From contig OZ244807.1 of assembly GCA_965220185.1 (NCBI GenBank), positions 682,001 to 746,000 of the forward strand: a DNA stretch of 64,000 bases, in the 5' to 3' direction. Below the pieces are notes generated by a model that saw nothing but the letters and a program-made list of their open reading frames with translations, made no database searches and was not told the origin of the DNA. Positions 26,173-34,215 of this stretch are shown here, piece after piece; positions within the stretch are counted from its first letter, which is position 1, and each line of letters begins with the position of its first letter. The translations under genes and the position numbers were made by a program. The DNA comes from Azotimanducus sp965220185 (GTDB taxonomy: Bacteria > Pseudomonadota > Gammaproteobacteria > Pseudomonadales > Azotimanducaceae).

Positions 26173-26949
26173 TCAATCGTTCCACCAAGGCGAATCCGAA
26201 AACGAACGCAAGTCAATCTCGTTGCTCCAGGTGGACTTCGGCTGCTTGGCAAGATGCAGGTAGGTCTCGGCGATAGCCGATGGCAGCATGAGTCCCTCGT
26301 GCGCCATGCCGCGCGTCCGGCGTAGCTCGGCGAAGCGCTCAGGACCGAGTATTTTGCCCAAGGTGTCCGGCGCATCGACCGCGCCATCTATCAATATGTG
26401 GACGATGTGAATGCCCTTGGCACCGAACTCGGCGTTGAGCGTCTGGCAAAGCATGCGCCGCCCGCCCATGGCGGCCGCATGGGAATGCTGCCCGGCGTTG
26501 CCACGCACAGCGGCTGTGGCGGAAGTCACGAGGATGGTGCCGCCGCCGCGCGAGGCCATATGCGGGCAGACGCTTGACGCCACTCGAAACAGTCCGAAGG
26601 TCGCCATGCGCCAGCCGAGTTCGAAGATCTTGTAGCTCGTCTCCGCAAGTGATCGATTGCCAACTTGGGCGCCAAGGTTGTAGACGACCACCTCAATCGG
26701 ACCAGTATTCGCTTCGGTTTCTTCAACGAGGTTCTCAATGCCGCCATCTTCTATCGCGTTCAGCAAGCACCCAGATGCCTCACCGCCGCGCTCGCGAACA
26801 TCATCGAGCAGCCTGTCCAAGCCTTCTTGGTCGGACCGCCGGCACAACACCGAGTGATAGCCTTCCAACGCAAAACGCGCGCCGACAGTGCCACCGATGC
26901 CCGCCCCTGCACCGAGCACGAGGCAAACGGGCTTTCTTGAATCAGTCAC
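26173..26949 (-). CDS. Short-chain dehydrogenase/reductase fold protein with atypical active site
   Basis: A 258-residue Rossmann protein. The cofactor loop is LVLGAGAGIGGTVGARF, the SDR TGxxxGIG equivalent. VVYNLGAQVG replaces NNAG, and ILVTSATAAV carries the catalytic serine region. The YxxxK pair is missing: the equivalent stretch reads QHSHAAAMGGRRM. Oxidoreductase activity is therefore doubtful. The start GTG 26949 overlaps the upstream hydrolase stop by a few bases (GTGACTGA) and is preceded by GGGAGG. The pair is probably co-translated. Confidence 0.8.
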   Translation of the reverse strand: MTDSRKPVCLVLGAGAGIGGTVGARFALEGYHSVLCRRSDQEGLDRLLDDVRERGGEASGCLLNAIEDGGIENLVEETEANTGPIEVVVYNLGAQVGNRSLAETSYKIFELGWRMATFGLFRVASSVCPHMASRGGGTILVTSATAAVRGNAGQHSHAAAMGGRRMLCQTLNAEFGAKGIHIVHILIDGAVDAPDTLGKILGPERFAELRRTRGMAHEGLMLPSAIAETYLHLAKQPKSTWSNEIDLRSFSDSPWWND

Positions 26950-27844
26950 GAGGAAACCTCCCGTGATGGTGCGTGCGCAGGGCGATGTGCTTGACAATGT
27001 TGTGCCAGAAATGACGCGGCATATCGTGGCCCATGCCTCTTACCGCAAGCATTTCGGCATCAGCAATAGCATCGCGGGTGTCCTCGCCACACTCGAATCG
27101 CACCAGCCGGTCTTCTGTGCCGTGAATCACCAAGGTGGGCACCTTGACGCACTCAAGCGCAGGACGGCGATCACCCGCCACGGAAATTGCTGACATTTGA
27201 CGCGCGATGCCTTGTGGATAGAAGCTTCGATCATAGGCCGCGGCGGCGCGAGCGCGGCGTTCTTCAATTGGGTCGAGATATTGCGGCTGACTGCCGATGA
27301 CTTCGCCAACCCGCAGGGAACGTTCGATGGATTCTTCGCGCGTCCTGCCCGGCGGCGACATGAGCGCTTCGAACGCCTCCGGTTCGCTAGTTTCGATGTC
27401 TGGATTGCCTGTGGTCGACATGATCGAGGTCATCGACAGGATTCGTGCGGCATTGGTAATCGCCATGGCCTGCACGATCATGCCGCCCATCGACGCACCG
27501 CAGACATGCGCCCGCTCGATGCCAAGCGCACCGAGCAGCGAAAAGGCATCCTCGGCCATGTCGGTGAGCTGATAGGGCACTTCGACCTCTTCGCCGTTGT
27601 CAACAGCTTCGCGCACAGCATCAATATTGGGTACGCCGAGCTCAGCGAACTTCTGCGACAGGCCGCAGTCTCGGTTGTCGAATCTGACCACAAAGTGCCC
27701 TTGCTCGGCGAGCAGCTTGCAGAATTCCTCATTCCACGCTGTCATCTGTGCGCCGAGGCCCATCACCAATAGCAGTGGCCGGTCGCTCTCGTTGCCGAAC
27801 GTGTCGTATTCAAGCGCAAGGCGCGCCGTTTGAATCTGTGCCAT
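26942..27844 (-). CDS. Alpha/beta-hydrolase fold esterase or lipase
   Basis: A 300-residue alpha/beta hydrolase. The nucleophile elbow is CGASMGGMIVQAMA. The oxyanion region is VMGLGAQMTAWN, VVRFDNRDCGLS is the conserved strand, and the acid and His are in LVIHGTEDRLV and GMGHDMPRHFW. Close family types include carboxylesterases and epoxide-hydrolase-like enzymes. It overlaps the SDR downstream. Substrate unknown. Confidence 0.88.
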   Translation of the reverse strand: MAQIQTARLALEYDTFGNESDRPLLLVMGLGAQMTAWNEEFCKLLAEQGHFVVRFDNRDCGLSQKFAELGVPNIDAVREAVDNGEEVEVPYQLTDMAEDAFSLLGALGIERAHVCGASMGGMIVQAMAITNAARILSMTSIMSTTGNPDIETSEPEAFEALMSPPGRTREESIERSLRVGEVIGSQPQYLDPIEERRARAAAAYDRSFYPQGIARQMSAISVAGDRRPALECVKVPTLVIHGTEDRLVRFECGEDTRDAIADAEMLAVRGMGHDMPRHFWHNIVKHIALRTHHHGRFPRD

Positions 27845-27892
27845 GCGTTTTCGCTCCTTGTGTTCTATCGAACTGATAATACCGGGTCAGCG

Positions 27893-28660
27893 CTACCGAC
27901 CGCGAAGCACCTGCATCGGATTAATCGGCGTGCCCTTGTCGCGCACCTCGAAATGCAAATCCCTCGCTGGCTCTCCGGTGGTGCGCGCGATGACTTCGCC
28001 CAATCGCACAGTTTGGCCTTCCTCAACGAGCACCCCAAGATCAAGGCTGTACGCGCTCATGTAGCGATCATCGTGACGAATAATAATGAGACGGCTGTAG
28101 CCGCCGAGGCCGCTGCCAGAATAAATGACTGTCCCTTTGCCAGCGGCGCGCACTTCGCTGCCAGCTTGCAGTGCGAAATCAACACCCTTGTTGTCGCGCC
28201 CAAACCCCTTGCTGATCTTGCTGTCGCTCGGCCAATGCCAGCCTGCTGTGGCGCGTCGCGTGCTCGTAGTGGTGGTGGGCGGGCGCGTCGCGGATGCTTT
28301 CTTCGTCGCAGGCGGCGATGACTTCTTCTCGCGGACGACTGTCTGCCGAGGTCTCTTTGCAGGTGCGGTGCGCACGACTTCCGGGCGGATGACCTTCAGC
28401 GTCTGCCCAGGGTAGATCGTGTAGGGATGAGGGATATTGTTGATGCGCGCGAGCTCGACGAAGTGCATCTCGTGTCGCCAAGCGATCGAATACAAGGTAT
28501 CGCCTGACTTCACCCGATACTCGTACTTCTGCGACGGCGAAGGATCGATCACTTTGACGCCTCTATTGCCGCCCGCACACGCAGCCAGCGCGAGCACGAC
28601 ACCGGCGAGGCAGAGGCTGCGCGCGAAGAACATAAGCGAACTCTTGTTCGGCATGGCCAT
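27893..28660 (-). CDS. nlpD: NlpD-like lipoprotein: LysM plus degenerate M23/LytM domain
   Basis: A lipoprotein of about 255 residues (lipobox ALAACAGG). A LysM glycan-binding domain follows (YRVKSGDTLYSIAWRHEM...YPGQTLKVI), then a Pro/Thr/Lys-rich linker and a C-terminal M23/LytM fold (GVDFALQAGSEVRAAGKGTVIYSG...LHFEVRDKG). Of the zinc-binding residues only the last His region is kept; the first His and the central H-x-H partner are replaced (NKGVDF, MSAYSL). This is the pattern of NlpD and EnvC, which activate cell-wall amidases rather than cut peptidoglycan themselves. It follows DUF368 directly. The usual surE-pcm-nlpD-rpoS context is absent, so the symbol is by domain type. Confidence 0.8.
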   Translation of the reverse strand: MAMPNKSSLMFFARSLCLAGVVLALAACAGGNRGVKVIDPSPSQKYEYRVKSGDTLYSIAWRHEMHFVELARINNIPHPYTIYPGQTLKVIRPEVVRTAPAKRPRQTVVREKKSSPPATKKASATRPPTTTTSTRRATAGWHWPSDSKISKGFGRDNKGVDFALQAGSEVRAAGKGTVIYSGSGLGGYSRLIIIRHDDRYMSAYSLDLGVLVEEGQTVRLGEVIARTTGEPARDLHFEVRDKGTPINPMQVLRGR

Positions 28661-28663
28661 CAC

Positions 28664-29542
28664 TCAGGCTTGCGCTTTCAAGTCGCTCACGCCGCGCGCA
28701 AGCGCATAGCCGCAGGCAATGCCGAGAAACCCAAGCAGCGCGAAGGTGCCAGCGGGCAATGCCGCGTCCGGGGCTTGTGCGAAGCCCCAGATATTCGCGC
28801 TGTCCAAGTCCTTCGGCACGATTTTCGTCAAGGTCCCAATCACCAGCCCGACGAGCACCGCGAGGGTCGGCTCAGCGTGCTTGGACAAGAGCTTGTGAAT
28901 CGCACGCACGAATAGCATCACGCCGCAGCCAATACCGAGCCCGATGATCACGAGCATGGTGAAATCAATTTCAGCAACGGCCCGCACTGCATCGTCGTAC
29001 ACCCCAATCAATAGCAGGATATACGCACCTGACACGCCCGGCAACAGGGCAGCAGCGCTCGCCACCATCGCGCCGAAAAACATGACCCAAGCACTCGCGG
29101 TCAAAGTTCCGGTCGGGAGCAAGCTAACTATGACGCCAATGACTGCGCCAGCCGCAAGCCACACGAGAAGACCACGCCATCCCTCGTCTCGGAAGAACTG
29201 AGAGAAACGCGGCAACGAGCCAAGCACAATGCCAGAGACCAAGGCCATCAGCGCAGCAGGCTGGTGCATAAGCACCCAGTTGACAAGCCTTGCCAATGAG
29301 AACAAGCCAATCAAACTGCCAACGGATACCAGCAGCAAGAACTCCAGATTGTGCTCCCGCCACAATCTTGCCCAATCGCCGCGCACCAACATGCGGAATG
29401 TGTCTCGATCAAAGCGCGCGAGGCTGACGATGATCTTCGTCCATATGCCGGTCATGAGCGCAATGGTGCCGCCGGAGACACTCGGAATGAGTTCCGCACA
29501 TCCGATAAGCACGCCTTTGCCGACGAGGGAAAGTCGATTCAC
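28664..29542 (-). CDS. DUF368 polytopic membrane protein
   Basis: A 292-residue inner-membrane protein with about eight hydrophobic segments and the family start KGVLIGCAELIPSVSGGTIALMTGIW; the motif E-x-I-P-x-V-S-G-G-T is diagnostic. DUF368 proteins have been linked to undecaprenyl-phosphate recycling (PopT-type flippases), which would fit the cell-wall genes around it. Start GTG 29542 overlaps the ftsB stop (GTGA), suggesting coupled translation. Confidence 0.88.
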   Translation of the reverse strand: MNRLSLVGKGVLIGCAELIPSVSGGTIALMTGIWTKIIVSLARFDRDTFRMLVRGDWARLWREHNLEFLLLVSVGSLIGLFSLARLVNWVLMHQPAALMALVSGIVLGSLPRFSQFFRDEGWRGLLVWLAAGAVIGVIVSLLPTGTLTASAWVMFFGAMVASAAALLPGVSGAYILLLIGVYDDAVRAVAEIDFTMLVIIGLGIGCGVMLFVRAIHKLLSKHAEPTLAVLVGLVIGTLTKIVPKDLDSANIWGFAQAPDAALPAGTFALLGFLGIACGYALARGVSDLKAQA

Positions 29543-29889
29543 TCGTGGATGTCGTCGTCCAGACTGCTCGCAGATTCAGGTCGCAGCCTGTACAGCGTCT
29601 CACCTTCGCGCACCATGCCGAGCTCTTCGCGGACCTCGGCCTCGATATGTGCCATATCCCCGGTCAAGGCATCGATCTCGCGGGCCATTTCACGGTTGCG
29701 CGTTTCGAGCTTGGCATTGCGCACTTCTGTCCGACGAATCTCCTCGCGCATGTCGCGCTGCGCCAAATAGCCGACATCGCTGAACCAGAGCCGGTACTGC
29801 AACGCAACGATCAAGAAAACGCCGATCGCGTAGCCAAGCACACGCCATATTCGGCGCGGTCTGCTCATCGGCACCGATTGCTCGCCCAT
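29539..29889 (-). CDS. ftsB: Cell division protein FtsB
   Basis: A 116-residue bitopic protein with a short cytoplasmic N-terminus, one membrane segment (VLGYAIGVFLIVALQYRLWF) and a periplasmic coiled coil (EIRRTEVRNAKLETRNREMAREI). It belongs to the FtsQLB complex of the septum. The position directly after eno is typical of gammaproteobacteria. Its ATG overlaps the eno stop codon (TGATG), and its own stop overlaps the DUF368 start. Confidence 0.92.
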   Translation of the reverse strand: MGEQSVPMSRPRRIWRVLGYAIGVFLIVALQYRLWFSDVGYLAQRDMREEIRRTEVRNAKLETRNREMAREIDALTGDMAHIEAEVREELGMVREGETLYRLRPESASSLDDDIHE

Positions 29890-31193
29890 CAGCGAACGGG
29901 ACCTGCTGAATTATGGAATTTTGCCGACTCGCCAAGCGCTTCTTCAATGCGAATGAGCCGGTTGTACTTGGCGGTTCGGTCAGAGCGACTCAATGATCCG
30001 GTTTTGATCTGCCCGGCGTTGGTGGCGACGGCGAGGTCGGCGATGAAGGTGTCTTCGGTTTCGCCGGAACGGTGTGAAATCACCACTCCGTAGCTGTTCG
30101 CTTGCGCGAGCCGAATAGTTTTCAAGGTTTCGGTCAAGGTGCCGATCTGATTGACCTTGATGAGAATCGCGTTGGCGATGCGCTCATTGATGCCGCGCTG
30201 CAGCGTTTCGGCATGGGTGACAAACAGGTCGTCGCCAACAAGCTGTGTGCGTTCGCCAATCATGCGGCTCAACTGCCCCCATCCCTGCCAATCGTCTTCG
30301 GCCATACCGTCTTCGATCGACACAATGGGATAGTCGCGCACGAGTTCGGCAAGCCAGTGACAGAAGGCATCGCTATCCAAACGCTTGCCTTCAAGCCGGT
30401 AGGCACCATCGGCATAGAATTCGCTTGCAGCGCAATCGAGGCCTAGCATGACCTCCTTGCCAAGCGTGTATCCTGCCGCATGTGTGGCATCAGCAATGAG
30501 GTCCAAGGCTTCGCGGCTGTCATCAAGATTCGGCGCAAACCCGCCTTCATCTCCAAGGCCAGTGGAGAGATGCTTCTCAAGCAGGAGACGCTTGAGGTGC
30601 TGAAATACCTCCGAACCCATGCGCACCGCCTCGGCGAGCGATGCGGCGCCGACTGGCAAAATCATGAACTCTTGAATATCGACGGAGTTATCGGCATGCG
30701 CACCGCCATTCAAGATGTTCATCATCGGCAGTGGCAAGGTTGTGCCCCGCGCCGCCCCATATAGGTCGGCAATGTGCTGATGGAGGCTTGTCTCCCGCGC
30801 CAGCGCAGCCGCACGCGCTGTCGCGAGTGACACGCCGAGAATGGCATTGGCACCGAGCCTTGACTTCAACGGAGTGCCATCGAGGTCGATCATCGCCTCG
30901 TCAAGGGCCGATTGGCTAGCCGCGTCCATGCCCTGAATGCGAGGCAGAATTTCCTCTTGAAGATGTCTGATCGCTTGCCGCACGCCCTTGCCAAGATAGC
31001 GCGAGGTATCGCCGTCGCGAAGTTCGGTCGCCTCGCGCGATCCGGTAGATGCCCCCGACGGCACCATGGCGGAACGCGTAAGTACGCGGCCATCAGGCGC
31101 TTCGACAGTGACATCGGTTTCCAAGGTGGGATTGCCGCGCGAATCGAGCACTTCGCGCGAGCGGGCATTCACGATACGGATTGCGCTAGACAT
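29889..31193 (-). CDS. eno: Enolase
   Basis: A 434-residue glycolytic enzyme that converts 2-phosphoglycerate to phosphoenolpyruvate. Characteristic stretches are REVLDSRGNPTLETDV at the N-terminus, SGASTGSREATELRDGD, GDEGGFAPNL, SIEDGMAEDDWQGW, VGDDLFVTH, ILIKVNQIGTLTET and SHRSGETEDTFIADLAVAT. The start ATG 31193 overlaps the kdsA stop by eight bases. The frame runs upstream to 31601 inside kdsA and that part is not used. Confidence 0.97.
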   Translation of the reverse strand: MSSAIRIVNARSREVLDSRGNPTLETDVTVEAPDGRVLTRSAMVPSGASTGSREATELRDGDTSRYLGKGVRQAIRHLQEEILPRIQGMDAASQSALDEAMIDLDGTPLKSRLGANAILGVSLATARAAALARETSLHQHIADLYGAARGTTLPLPMMNILNGGAHADNSVDIQEFMILPVGAASLAEAVRMGSEVFQHLKRLLLEKHLSTGLGDEGGFAPNLDDSREALDLIADATHAAGYTLGKEVMLGLDCAASEFYADGAYRLEGKRLDSDAFCHWLAELVRDYPIVSIEDGMAEDDWQGWGQLSRMIGERTQLVGDDLFVTHAETLQRGINERIANAILIKVNQIGTLTETLKTIRLAQANSYGVVISHRSGETEDTFIADLAVATNAGQIKTGSLSRSDRTAKYNRLIRIEEALGESAKFHNSAGPVR

Positions 31194-32034
31194 TTCGAAT
31201 TTCCGGTGATTCTTCGAGCCAGCCCGCTGATTTGACGACGGCGTCGATCTCCCGGAGGATCGGCAGGAAGGCTTCAAGGAGTCCGAGTGGGAAGGCATTG
31301 GGGCCGTCCGACAATGCTTCGCTAGGTTGAGGATGCGTCTCCATGAAGAGGCCGTGGACACCGGCGGCGATGGCCGAGCGTGCGAGAACCGGCACCATCT
31401 CGCGCTGACCACCAGACCGATTGCCGAGCCCGCCCGGCATCTGCACTGAGTGCGTGGCGTCAAACACCACCGGGCAGCCAGTATTGCGCATAATCGCCAA
31501 GGCCCGCATATCGGAAATGAGCATGTTGTACCCAAAGCTGACACCGCGTTCGCACACAAGTATCTGCTCGTTGCCGCCCGCCTTGGCCTTGGCAACAACA
31601 TTCGCCATGTCGCCCGGCGCGAGGAACTGCCCTTTCTTGATATTGACCGGTAGACCCGTCGCGCTCACGCGCTGAATGAAATTCGTTTGGCGGCAGAGGA
31701 ATGCTGGCGTTTGCAGCACCGAGACGACCTCGGCGACCGCATCGAGTGGCGTGTCCTCGTGCACATCGGTGAGCACCGGCACGTCGTTCTGAAGGCGAAC
31801 CTCGTCCAAGATGCGAAGGCCCTCTTCAAGGCCGGGGCCGCGGAAGCTCTCGTGGGAAGATCGATTGGCCTTGTCGAAGGAGCTTTTGTAGATGAAGGGG
31901 ATATTGAGGCGCTCGGTGATGCGCTTCAGATCGAGCGATGTCTGCATGGCGAGATCATAGCTCTCGATGACACAGGGGCCTGCAATCAAGAAAAACGGCG
32001 CGTCATCTCCGACGCGAAAACCACAGAGATCCAC
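31186..32034 (-). CDS. kdsA: 3-deoxy-8-phosphooctulonate synthase
   Basis: A 282-residue enzyme that joins phosphoenolpyruvate and arabinose-5-phosphate to make Kdo-8-phosphate for lipopolysaccharide. FFLIAGPCVIES, YKSSFDKANRSS, LTDVHE, QTNFIQ, NIKKGQFLAPGDM and FDATHSVQMPGG are all present. The start is GTG 32034, overlapping the pyrG stop (TAGTGG). It indicates a Gram-negative outer membrane with Kdo-containing lipopolysaccharide. Confidence 0.96.
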   Translation of the reverse strand: MDLCGFRVGDDAPFFLIAGPCVIESYDLAMQTSLDLKRITERLNIPFIYKSSFDKANRSSHESFRGPGLEEGLRILDEVRLQNDVPVLTDVHEDTPLDAVAEVVSVLQTPAFLCRQTNFIQRVSATGLPVNIKKGQFLAPGDMANVVAKAKAGGNEQILVCERGVSFGYNMLISDMRALAIMRNTGCPVVFDATHSVQMPGGLGNRSGGQREMVPVLARSAIAAGVHGLFMETHPQPSEALSDGPNAFPLGLLEAFLPILREIDAVVKSAGWLEESPEIRNV

Positions 32035-33773
32035 TAGCCAACGCTACTAAGCGCTTCTTCGGGTTGCGAGGTGGTCACAGCGACCACGCCCCGACCATTC
32101 GCATTTGTCTTGTTTGGGCGCTTGCGTGCGGCTTTGATGAAGCCGGTGAACAAGGGGTGGCCGTCGCGTGGGGTCGATGTGAATTCAGGATGGAATTGAC
32201 AGGCCACGAACCAACTGTGATCGACGTATTCGATCGCTTCGACAAGTCCATCGGTTTGCGAGCGACCGCCAACGCGCATACCAAGCTTCTCGAACTGATT
32301 CACATAGGATTCATTCACCGTGAACCGGTGCCGGTAGCGCTCGCGCAGCACGTTCTTGCCGTAGATCGATCGGATCAGCGAGCCTTCGCTGAGTGCGCAG
32401 GGTTGCTCGCCAAGGCGCATGGTGCCGCCGAGGTCTTCGCTGCCGTCGCGTATCTCTTCGACATCGCCGTCGTGCCAAGCTTCGACCAGGCCAATCACTG
32501 GGTCGGAGGTTTCCGGCGCGAGTTCTTGCGAGTGGGCGCCCTCAATATTCGCCACGTTGCGGGCAAATTCGATGATCGCCGCGTGCAGTCCGTAGCAGAT
32601 GCCGAGATACGGCACGCCGTGTGTTCGGGCATACCCCGCGGCGATGACCTTGCCCTCAAAGCCGCGGTCGCCGAAGCCACCGGGCACCAGAATCGCATCG
32701 ACGTCGCGAAGGACATCACAGCCGTCGCGCTCAATCGACTCACTGTCCACGGACAGGATGTTGACCTTGGCGCGGGTGTGCAGACCGGCATGCTGCAGGG
32801 CTTCTATGAGCGATTTGTAGGCATCGGGCAAGTCGAGGTACTTGCCAACCATCGCCACCGTCACTTCGCAGTCGGCTGTTTGTTCGGCTTCGACCACATG
32901 CAGCCAGTCGGAGAGATCGCCCGGATGACCATCAAGGCAGAGTTTGCGCGCCACCAAGGCGTCGAGCCCCTCCTTGCCAAGCTTGAGCGGCACTTCATAG
33001 ATCGAGGGCAGGTCCGGCAGGGAAATCACCGCCTGCTTCTCGACGTTGCAAAAGAGGGCGATCTTCTCGCGAGCACCCTCGTTCAAGGGCGACTCGGAGC
33101 GGCACACCAGCACGTCAGGCATCAGGCCGATTGACCGCAGCTCCTTGACCGAATGTTGCGTTGGCTTGGTCTTGGTCTCACCTGCGGTCGCGATATACGG
33201 CACCAGGGTCAAGTGGATGAACATGCAACGCTCAGACCCGACATCAAGCCGAAGCTGGCGCGCCGCTTCAAGGAAAGGCAGCGACTCGATGTCGCCGACG
33301 GTGCCGCCAATCTCGACAATGGCAATGTCGTGGCCTTTGCCGACGGCGCGAATGCGATGTTTGATCTCGTCGGTGATGTGGGGGATGACCTGCACGGTGG
33401 CACCAAGATAGTCACCGCGCCGCTCGCGCTTGAGAACCGTTTCGTAAATGCTGCCAGCGGTGAGATTGTTCTCGCGCGACATGCGCACGCGCATGAAGCG
33501 CTCGTAGTGACCGAGGTCGAGATCTGTTTCCGCGCCATCAGCGGTGACAAAGACCTCGCCATGTTGAAACGGGCTCATCGTGCCTGGATCGACATTGATA
33601 TACGGGTCCATTTTGAGGACGTTGATCGATAGCCCGCGCGCTTCCAAGATCGACGCCAAGGAAGCCGTTACGACGCCTTTGCCGAGCGAGGAGACAACGC
33701 CGCCGGTGACAAAAATAAATCGCGTTTCCTTGTCCTCTCGCGAGGTCGCCTTCGGGGGATATGAGGAGTCCAT
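32034..33773 (-). CDS. pyrG: CTP synthase
   Basis: A 579-residue enzyme that makes CTP from UTP, ATP and glutamine. The N-terminal synthetase domain has FVTGGVVSSLGKGV and KMDPYINVDPGTMSPFQHGEV. The C-terminal class I glutaminase domain has the nucleophile in LGICYGLHAA and the His-Glu pair in QFHPEF. Start ATG 33773 leaves about 15 residues before the conserved core; further upstream the frame has no family similarity. It is the first gene of the pyrG-kdsA-eno-ftsB unit. Confidence 0.97.
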   Translation of the reverse strand: MDSSYPPKATSREDKETRFIFVTGGVVSSLGKGVVTASLASILEARGLSINVLKMDPYINVDPGTMSPFQHGEVFVTADGAETDLDLGHYERFMRVRMSRENNLTAGSIYETVLKRERRGDYLGATVQVIPHITDEIKHRIRAVGKGHDIAIVEIGGTVGDIESLPFLEAARQLRLDVGSERCMFIHLTLVPYIATAGETKTKPTQHSVKELRSIGLMPDVLVCRSESPLNEGAREKIALFCNVEKQAVISLPDLPSIYEVPLKLGKEGLDALVARKLCLDGHPGDLSDWLHVVEAEQTADCEVTVAMVGKYLDLPDAYKSLIEALQHAGLHTRAKVNILSVDSESIERDGCDVLRDVDAILVPGGFGDRGFEGKVIAAGYARTHGVPYLGICYGLHAAIIEFARNVANIEGAHSQELAPETSDPVIGLVEAWHDGDVEEIRDGSEDLGGTMRLGEQPCALSEGSLIRSIYGKNVLRERYRHRFTVNESYVNQFEKLGMRVGGRSQTDGLVEAIEYVDHSWFVACQFHPEFTSTPRDGHPLFTGFIKAARKRPNKTNANGRGVVAVTTSQPEEALSSVG

Positions 33774-33976
33774 CTTGCTTGCTAGGTGCCATCCGCCGGT
33801 CGCTTTGCCGGTCGCGTCAAGATGGAGCATCAGCATAGCGACATGAGACGTTTGAATCAAGTGCTTGTGCCGGCTCAGGACATTTCGGAATTTTGGGCAG
33901 GCATGTCAGACATGTGTTCGAAGTGGACAAGATGCCCGTTCGGTGTTCGGCAGTCCGGCGAACACGCGCCCATGGG

Positions 33977-34215
33977 CAGTGTCCGCCGCAGTCAATGTTA
34001 CAACCAGCGTTACAATGAAGTGGTGCGCTAGCCAATCGTGCCGCGGCGCTGCGCCGCCGTGAAATCGCTGCCCCGACGCTTTGAAACGATCGGCTGCCCC
34101 GCGTTCGAGGGGGAAGAAAATGGTGCGGGATCGATACAACGAATGTTACAACGGCCTAGTTTCGTCCTTGGCGGGGCGTGGAATTAGGGCGATATATCAA
34201 CAACATGTGCAATAG
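33977..34215 (+). repeat. Conserved 239-bp leader of adhesin cassette 4
   Basis: Same length as 12529-12767 and different from it at two positions only, including the direct AATGTTACAAC repeats and the terminal TAG. The identity begins sharply at CAGTGTCCG and continues 15 bases into the adhesin frame. The 200 bases between pyrG and the leader show nothing recognisable. Confidence 0.85.

Noticed and set aside
31194..31601. N-terminal extension of enolase
   Set aside because: It overlaps kdsA completely and has no similarity to enolase.
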